Source: DASSBG01 sp965651365 (lineage in GTDB: Bacteria > Pseudomonadota > Gammaproteobacteria > Xanthomonadales > Rhodanobacteraceae). Taken from it: a stretch of 13,523 nt of DNA. Where the stretch lies: contig CBFGSA010000076.1 of assembly GCA_965651365.1 (NCBI GenBank), forward strand, positions 1 through 13,523. Reading direction: 5' to 3'. Under the pieces are notes generated by a model. That model did no database searches, was not told where the DNA came from, and was given only the letters and a program-made list of their open reading frames with translations. The stretch's first letter is position 1, and every line of letters starts with the position of its first letter. Of the stretch, positions 7,041-13,523 are shown in pieces. The translations under genes and the position numbers were made by a program.

Positions 7041-7440
7041 CAATATGTTGATCGCCCTGTTTGATGGCGAACACGTTCATCATCGGGTGGTGCGCAACTG
7101 GTTTGTACGCCTGGATGGCGGCTTTGCAACCTGCCCGATTGTCGAAGGTGCGCTGGTGCGCTGGATCGTGCGCATCCATGGCCGTGACGGCGTGGCACAT
7201 GCACGCCGCGAACTGAACAAGCTGGCCGCGGACAAACGTCATCACTTCTGGCCCGAAAGCCTGGGCTACAGCGAAGTGCAACTGGATGGCGTGATCGGGC
7301 ACCGACAGGTTACCAATGCCTACCTGGCCGCGCTGGCGCGCAAACATGGCGGGCGTCTGGCGACGCTGGATCGCGGCCTGGCCGCGCTGCACGACGACGT
7401 GGCCGATCTCATTCCCACGCAAGCACAGGAAAAGACATGA
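7021..7440 (+). CDS. VapC-like PIN-domain toxin ribonuclease
   Basis: The 139-residue protein is a PIN-domain nuclease of the kind that cleaves tRNA or rRNA when freed from its antitoxin. Acidic active-site positions expected from the family are Asp6 in HLLDSN, Glu42 in PIVEGALVR, and Asp117 in LATLDRGLA. The third position, in QVTNAYLAALA, is Asn99 where an aspartate is the common residue, so activity could be reduced. The TTG at 7021 is chosen as start because it keeps Asp6; the ATG at 7045 would remove it. GAGGAG (7005-7010) lies ten bases upstream. The gene overlaps the antitoxin by 20 bp, and its stop codon TGA overlaps the start of the fumarylacetoacetase gene as ATGA. Being expressed as part of a catabolic operon is inferred from this arrangement. 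Confidence 0.85.
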   Translation: MVHLLDSNMLIALFDGEHVHHRVVRNWFVRLDGGFATCPIVEGALVRWIVRIHGRDGVAHARRELNKLAADKRHHFWPESLGYSEVQLDGVIGHRQVTNAYLAALARKHGGRLATLDRGLAALHDDVADLIPTQAQEKT

Positions 7441-8417
7441 AACTTGGATCACTGAAGGAAGGCGGTCGCGACGGCACCCTGATCGTCGTCAGCCGTGACT
7501 TGAAAAAGGCCGTCAAGGCCGGGGACATCGCACCGAGTCTGCGCGAGGCGCTGGAGCGCTGGTCCGATACCGCGCCGCGCCTGAACGCGCTCTACGAGGA
7601 GATCAATGCCGGCAGGGCACATGGCGCATTCGAGGTCGGCATGACGGCGCTGGCCGCGCCGCTGCCGCGCACCTGGGAGTTTCTGGACGGCAGCGCGTAT
7701 CTGCCGCACGTCGAGCGCGTGCGCAAGGCGCGCGGCGCCGAGGTGCCCGAGACGTTTTACACCGATCCGCTGATGTACCAGGCTACCGCAGCCAGCTTTC
7801 TCGGCCCTCGCGACGATATCCCGGTCGGCAGCGAAGACTACGGCATCGACCTTGAGGCAGAAGTCGTCGTGGTCACCGATGATGTGCCGATGGCGGCAAC
7901 GCCGGAACAGGCCGCCTCACACATCCAGCTTGTCGGCCTGGTCAACGACGTGTCCCTGCGCGGCCTGATCCCGGCCGAGCTGGCCAAGGGCTTCGGCTTC
8001 CTGCAGTCCAAGCCGCGATCAGCCCTGTCACCGGTGCTGGTGACGCCCGATGAATTGGGCAATGCCTGGCAGGACAGCAAGCTGCACCTGCCCATGCGCA
8101 CCTGGCTCAACGGCAAGTGGTTTGGTGAAGCCGAATGCGGTGTCGACATGCAGTTCAACTTCGGCCAGTTGGTGGCGCATGCCGCCAGAACGCGGCCGCT
8201 GAGTGCCGGCACGATCGTCGGTTCGGGAACCATCGCCAACCAGGACACCAGCAAGGGCGCTTCGTGCCTGGCCGAGCAGCGCACGGTGGAAAAGCTGCGC
8301 GATGGCGAGCCCAAGACACCGTTCCTGAAATTCGGCGACCGCGTCCGCATCGAGATCACCGACGAGAACGGCCACAGCATCTTCGGCGCCATCGAGCAGA
8401 CCGTGACCCAGGCCTGA
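7437..8417 (+). CDS. fahA: Fumarylacetoacetase (FAH-family hydrolase)
   Basis: Predicted to hydrolyse 4-fumarylacetoacetate to fumarate and acetoacetate, the last step of homogentisate degradation. The product is 326 residues, matching the shorter bacterial FAH type rather than the about 420-residue eukaryotic-type enzyme. An N-terminal domain (1-115) precedes the FAH fold; metal-binding acidic residues are seen at Glu140 and Glu142 in GIDLEAEV and Asp171 in GLVNDVSLRG. The GSGTIAN loop (262-268) is also typical. The ATG at 7437 overlaps the toxin stop by four bases, with AGGAAAAG (7427-7434) as ribosome binding site. The FAH family includes other C-C hydrolases and decarboxylases; the assignment to the tyrosine route depends on hppD, hmgA and the isomerase nearby. 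The gene converges on the isomerase gene across a 108-bp repeat-filled gap. Confidence 0.92.
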   Translation: MKLGSLKEGGRDGTLIVVSRDLKKAVKAGDIAPSLREALERWSDTAPRLNALYEEINAGRAHGAFEVGMTALAAPLPRTWEFLDGSAYLPHVERVRKARGAEVPETFYTDPLMYQATAASFLGPRDDIPVGSEDYGIDLEAEVVVVTDDVPMAATPEQAASHIQLVGLVNDVSLRGLIPAELAKGFGFLQSKPRSALSPVLVTPDELGNAWQDSKLHLPMRTWLNGKWFGEAECGVDMQFNFGQLVAHAARTRPLSAGTIVGSGTIANQDTSKGASCLAEQRTVEKLRDGEPKTPFLKFGDRVRIEITDENGHSIFGAIEQTVTQA

Positions 8418-8457
8418 TGTTCGCAAGCGCGGTTTGAGCGCGCAAAGAAGGGCTGCG

Positions 8458-8527
8458 AACTGAAAGCCGGAAGCGGTAAGCCGTGAGCGGAAATACTTCA
8501 TACTGAACCGCTCACTGCTCACCGTTC
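8458..8527. repeat. Heptamer array forming a hairpin, likely shared terminator
   Basis: Ten consecutive 7-nt units, each beginning with A, fill 8458-8527; examples are AGCGGTA (8472-8478), AGCCGTG (8479-8485) and ACCGCTC (8507-8513). Left-hand units and right-hand units are complementary: GTGAGCGG (8483-8490) pairs perfectly with CCGCTCAC (8508-8515), and the stem extends imperfectly to about 8472-8526 around a 17-nt AT-rich loop. It separates the converging fahA and isomerase genes and its last unit contains two bases of the isomerase stop codon. A bidirectional terminator or mRNA 3' end protector is the likely role; there is no classical T-run. Confidence 0.7.
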
Positions 8528-9194
8528 ACGCCGCTTGCGGTGCGTCCGGCTGCTGCTCCGGGCTGGCGCGCTGGAAGGCTTTCAGCGCCAGGCAGCGCTC
8601 GTTGATGCGGGCGATGGCCGGGAAGGCGCCCATGTCCACACCCCAGCGATGGGCGTTGTAGACCTGCGGCACCAGACAGGCATCAGCCAGCCCGGGGCTC
8701 TCGCCCTGACAGAAGGTGCCCGTTTCCGGATGATCGACGAGCGCGGCTTCCAGAGCCCGGAATCCCAGCTCGATCCAATGCCGTGACCATTGTCGGCGCG
8801 CCTCCTCGTCCGCATCCAGTTCGCGGCCCAGATACTGCAGCACGCGCAGGTTGCCGATCGGGTGGATGTCACAGGCGATGATCTGGGCCAATGCCCTCGC
8901 CCGCGCCCGCTCGCGTGGCTCGGTTGGCAACAGCCGGGTCTGATGCGCATAGCGCTCGTCCAGATATTCCATGATCGCCAGCGACTGGGTGTATACGCGT
9001 CGCCCATCGACCAGGGTCGGAACCAGCTCCTGGGGATTCACGGACGCATAGTCGGCGGTGTGCTGCTGCCCACCATCGTGCACCAGATGCACGGGCCGGG
9101 TTTCGTATGCGAGCCCCAGCAAGTTGAGCGCAATTCGTACCCGATAGGCGGCGCTGGAGCGCCAGTAGGTGTAAAGGATCAATCCATCGTCCAC
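8526..9194 (-). CDS. maiA: Maleylacetoacetate isomerase (zeta-class GST-like)
   Basis: Glutathione-dependent cis-trans isomerase that turns maleylacetoacetate into fumarylacetoacetate, the step between HmgA and FahA. The product has the zeta-class motif SSAAYRVRIAL (13-23), a thioredoxin-fold N-domain (to about 85) with the glutathione-site QSLAIMEYLDE region (70-80), and an all-helical C-domain containing CDIHPIGNLRVLQYL (108-122). I place the start at the GTG at 9194: a GGGGGAAG lies five bases upstream and the resulting 222 residues fit the family. Upstream in-frame codons to 9305 add a poorly supported 37-residue extension, while a TTG at 9182 would also be possible. The gene lies on the opposite strand to hmgA and fahA, divergent from pgk by 125 bp, so it needs its own promoter. 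Confidence 0.92.
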   Translation of the reverse strand: MDDGLILYTYWRSSAAYRVRIALNLLGLAYETRPVHLVHDGGQQHTADYASVNPQELVPTLVDGRRVYTQSLAIMEYLDERYAHQTRLLPTEPRERARARALAQIIACDIHPIGNLRVLQYLGRELDADEEARRQWSRHWIELGFRALEAALVDHPETGTFCQGESPGLADACLVPQVYNAHRWGVDMGAFPAIARINERCLALKAFQRASPEQQPDAPQAA

Positions 9195-9231
9195 GGCCGC
9201 TTCCCCCACTCGAGTGGAAATCAGGCGATCA

Positions 9232-9265
9232 TTGTTGCACAAGCATTTGCGCCCCTGCCAAATGC
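9232..9265. promoter_or_regulatory. Paired inverted repeats in the maiA-pgk promoter gap
   Basis: TTGT-TGC-ACAA (9232-9242) is followed directly by GCATTTG (9243-9249), a 9-nt spacer and CAAATGC (9259-9265), a perfect 7-bp inverted repeat. The layout, with arms 16 bp apart centre to centre, suits a dimeric regulator. The site lies between the divergent maiA and pgk starts and overlaps the -35 region of the pgk promoter candidate. I do not recognise the regulator. Confidence 0.4.
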
Positions 9266-9275
9266 ACCGGACAAT
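9247..9275 (+). promoter_or_regulatory. Candidate promoter of pgk
   Basis: TTGCGC (9247-9252) and GACAAT (9270-9275, 4/6 to -10) are 17 bp apart, giving a predicted start near 9282 and a leader of about 38 bases before the pgk ATG. The -35 matches only the TTG half. It overlaps the inverted repeat ending at 9265. Confidence 0.3.
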
Positions 9276-9319
9276 GGACCACCCGATTCCCTGGCCACCT
9301 CCCATTTCAAGGCGAACGC

Positions 9320-10495
9320 ATGAGCTTCAAACGCATGACCGACCTCGACTTGCGCGGCAAGCGCGTGCTCATCCGCCAGGACCTCAACGTGCCGCTTGAC
9401 GAAGGCAGGATCACGTCGACCCAGCGACTCGAAGCCAGCCTGCCCACGCTCCGCAAAGCACTCGATGCCGGCGCGGGCGTGCTGGTGATGTCGCATCTGG
9501 GTCGGCCGGAGGAAGGACAGTTTGATCCGAGCCTGTCGCTTGCGCCGGTGGTCGAGTGGCTGGGCGAAAAGCTCGATGGTCCGGCGCGGCTGGAACGGGA
9601 CTACCTCGGCGGCGTCGAAGTCGCGCCAGGCGAGCTGGTGGTGTTGGAAAACTGCCGCATGAACGTGGGTGAGAAAGCCGACGACACCGCGCTAGCCAAG
9701 CGCTACGCCTCACTGTGTGATGTATTTGTAATGGATGCTTTTGGCACCGCCCACCGGGCCCAGGCCTCAACCCATGGCGTGATCCGGCATGCACCCGAAG
9801 CCGTCGCCGGACCGCTGCTGGCAGCAGAGCTCGATGCCCTGGGGCGCGCGCTGGAAAATCCGGCGCGCCCACTGCTGGCAATCGTCGGCGGGTCCAAGGT
9901 CTCGACCAAGCTGAAATTGCTGGAGACACTGATCGAGCGGGTCGACCAGTTGATCGTAGGCGGCGGTATCGCCAACACCTTTATCGCCGCCGTCGGCCAT
10001 GTGGTGGGCAATTCCCTGTACGAGCCGGACCTGGTTGACACCGCGCGGGGCATCCTCGATCAGGCCAAACAGCGCGGTGCGGAGATCCCCATTCCGGTCG
10101 ACGTGATGACCGCGACCCGGTTTTCTGCCAGCGCCAGGCCCAGTATCAAGGCCGTTGGCCAGGTTGGCGACGACGAGATGATTCTCGATATCGGTCCGGA
10201 AACCGCCAAGCTGTACGCCGATCGCATCGCCGAATCCGGCACGGTGCTCTGGAACGGCCCGGTCGGCGTTTTCGAATTTGACGCCTTTGGTTCCGGCACC
10301 GGGGCACTGGCGCGGGCCATCGCCAGTTCCGGCGCTTTTTCCATTGCCGGCGGCGGCGACACCCTGGCCGCCATCGACAAATATGGCGTGGCCGGCGGCA
10401 TCGACTGCATCTCCACCGGTGGCGGCGCCTTTCTGGAATTTCTGGAAGGCAAGACCTTGCCCGCGGTTGCCGCGCTCGAAGCCCGCGCATTGTAG
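9320..10495 (+). CDS. pgk: Phosphoglycerate kinase
   Basis: Glycolytic and gluconeogenic enzyme that moves phosphate between 1,3-bisphosphoglycerate and ADP. The 391-residue product has the usual bacterial length. Visible signatures are the N-terminal RQDLNVP (19-25; most members have RVDFNVP or RADLNVP), the substrate-site SHLGRP (58-63), DAFGTAHRAQAST (139-151), GSKVSTK (191-197), GPVGVFE (313-319) and the nucleotide-site GGGDT (344-348). The ATG at 9320 has AAGG (9309-9312) seven bases upstream and yields the classic start leading into MTDLDLRGKRV. It is divergent from maiA. The usual glycolytic partners gap and fba are not in the window, though they may lie elsewhere; the next gene downstream is a sigma factor 125 bp away. 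Confidence 0.97.
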   Translation: MSFKRMTDLDLRGKRVLIRQDLNVPLDEGRITSTQRLEASLPTLRKALDAGAGVLVMSHLGRPEEGQFDPSLSLAPVVEWLGEKLDGPARLERDYLGGVEVAPGELVVLENCRMNVGEKADDTALAKRYASLCDVFVMDAFGTAHRAQASTHGVIRHAPEAVAGPLLAAELDALGRALENPARPLLAIVGGSKVSTKLKLLETLIERVDQLIVGGGIANTFIAAVGHVVGNSLYEPDLVDTARGILDQAKQRGAEIPIPVDVMTATRFSASARPSIKAVGQVGDDEMILDIGPETAKLYADRIAESGTVLWNGPVGVFEFDAFGSGTGALARAIASSGAFSIAGGGDTLAAIDKYGVAGGIDCISTGGGAFLEFLEGKTLPAVAALEARAL

Positions 10496-10568
10496 GGGTG
10501 GCCCATGGCCGCGAGCGGAACTGTTGCGGCAAGCGCGGCAGTGCATCGACACGTTCAGATTCACCAGC

Positions 10569-10595
10569 TTCACTGACACCGATCTGCGCTAAAGT
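10569..10595 (+). promoter_or_regulatory. Weak candidate promoter of the sigma factor gene
   Basis: TTCACT (10569-10574, 4/6 to -35) and TAAAGT (10590-10595) are separated by 15 bp, shorter than ideal. A start near 10602 would leave about 19 bases before the ATG at 10621, in which no Shine-Dalgarno is seen. Read-through from pgk is an alternative. Confidence 0.22.
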
Positions 10596-10620
10596 GTTGG
10601 GGCCCCTGCTCGTACCTGCC

Positions 10621-11196
10621 ATGAACGCCGCGATCGAGATTACCCAGCTTTTGCACGCAGCCAGTGAAGGCGATGCGGACGCGCGCCAGCAGCTCTTGCC
10701 ACACATCTACCGCGAGCTGCATGCGCTGGCGCACCGGCAGTTGCAAGGCAGCGCCGGCCGCCAGCAGACTTTGTGCACCACGGCGCTGGTGCACGAGGCT
10801 TTTCTTCGTCTGGCGGCACAGAAACAGGTCAGCTTCGAGGATCGCGCCCATTTTTTGGCCTACTGCAGCCGCGTGATGCGTTCGATCCTTGTCGATCAGG
10901 CGCGGCGTCAACTGACCAACAAACGGGGTGGCCAATTCACGCGCATTGAATGGCATGAAGGACATGCGGATCAGAGCGCGCGACCGGAACAGGTGCTGGC
11001 TCTGGACCAGGCTCTTGATCGCTTGCACGAAGTCGATCCGCGCCTGGCCCGGGTTACCGAGCTGCAGGTGTTCGGTGGCCTGAAAGTGGCCGAATGCAGC
11101 CTTGTGCTGGGTATTTCCGAGCGCACCGTCAAACGCGACTGGCGCAAGGCGCGCGCCATGCTGGCGGCATTGCTCGTCGGCGACGCCGAAGGATGA
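10621..11196 (+). CDS. ECF-type RNA polymerase sigma factor (TIGR02999-like)
   Basis: Alternative sigma factor of 191 residues that would direct RNA polymerase to a small regulon. Region 2 spans about 8-98 and includes the TTALVHEAFLRLA stretch (53-65), a hallmark of the Sig70-ECF/TIGR02999 group, and AHFLAYCSRVMRSILVDQARR (76-96, given by position). Region 4 spans about 128-185, with the helix-turn-helix around KVAECSLVLGISERTVKRDW (155-174). The ATG at 10621 matches the family start; upstream codons to 10498 add an unrelated arginine-rich stretch. No anti-sigma gene is present; instead a Ser/Thr kinase gene starts nine bases after the stop with its ribosome binding site touching that stop, so the two are very likely translated together. 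In such pairs the kinase may control sigma activity by phosphorylation; this is inference. Confidence 0.93.
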   Translation: MNAAIEITQLLHAASEGDADARQQLLPHIYRELHALAHRQLQGSAGRQQTLCTTALVHEAFLRLAAQKQVSFEDRAHFLAYCSRVMRSILVDQARRQLTNKRGGQFTRIEWHEGHADQSARPEQVLALDQALDRLHEVDPRLARVTELQVFGGLKVAECSLVLGISERTVKRDWRKARAMLAALLVGDAEG

Positions 11197-11205
11197 GAGG
11201 CGGCC

Positions 11206-13523
<2,318 letters not shown>

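Noticed and set aside
7045..7047. ATG as start of the PIN toxin
   Set aside because: It would remove the first catalytic aspartate; the TTG at 7021 keeps the conserved N-terminus and has a GAGGAG upstream.
9195..9305. Longer N-terminus for maleylacetoacetate isomerase
   Set aside because: The extra 37 residues do not resemble the family, reach almost to the pgk start and cover the inverted repeats; the GTG at 9194 has a good ribosome binding site.

Overview
The window is GC-rich, tightly packed bacterial DNA and reads as a chromosomal segment of a gammaproteobacterium of the Xanthomonadales/Lysobacterales. The basis for that is inference: the tryptophan 2,3-dioxygenase aligns with the Xanthomonas campestris enzyme (as I recall its sequence) with a constant offset of one residue at every active-site position; an ECF sigma factor of the Sig70-ECF/TIGR02999 type is paired with a Ser/Thr kinase carrying a TPR-like C-terminus; and the gaps hold degenerate 7-nt repeats that I associate with this order. 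No tRNA, rRNA, CRISPR array, insertion sequence or prophage gene is visible.

Layout, left to right. Positions 1-32: probable start of a divergent gene leaving the left edge. 239-1096 (+): kynA, tryptophan 2,3-dioxygenase. 1097-1388: convergent gap with a 50-bp tandem duplication. 1389-2903 (-): POT/PTR2 peptide transporter. 2992-3115: heptamer-repeat inverted element. 3120-3557 (-): MarR-type regulator, divergent from 3657-4751 (+) hppD, with a palindromic operator candidate between them. 4811-5179 (-): small membrane protein. 5329-6645 (+): hmgA. 6771-7040 and 7021-7440 (+): a VapB/VapC-like toxin-antitoxin pair. 7437-8417 (+): fumarylacetoacetase, whose start codon overlaps the toxin stop. 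8458-8527: heptamer hairpin. 8526-9194 (-): maleylacetoacetate isomerase. 9320-10495 (+): pgk. 10621-11196 (+): ECF sigma factor. 11206-13523 (+, runs off the right edge): membrane Ser/Thr kinase with TPR-like C-terminus.

Function. The centre encodes the whole homogentisate route: 4-hydroxyphenylpyruvate to homogentisate (HppD), to maleylacetoacetate (HmgA), to fumarylacetoacetate (MaiA), to fumarate plus acetoacetate (FahA). KynA opens the tryptophan/kynurenine route and the POT transporter could feed both with imported di- and tripeptides, so the left three quarters looks like an aromatic amino-acid/peptide utilisation locus, plausibly controlled by the MarR protein.

Most unusual: a type II toxin-antitoxin module sits between hmgA and the fumarylacetoacetase gene in the same direction and is joined to both partners by overlaps (antitoxin/toxin 20 bp, toxin/fahA 4 bp). 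The antitoxin start abuts a degenerate heptamer array, and a perfect 14-bp palindrome lies upstream. Three different heptamer families occupy three separate gaps.
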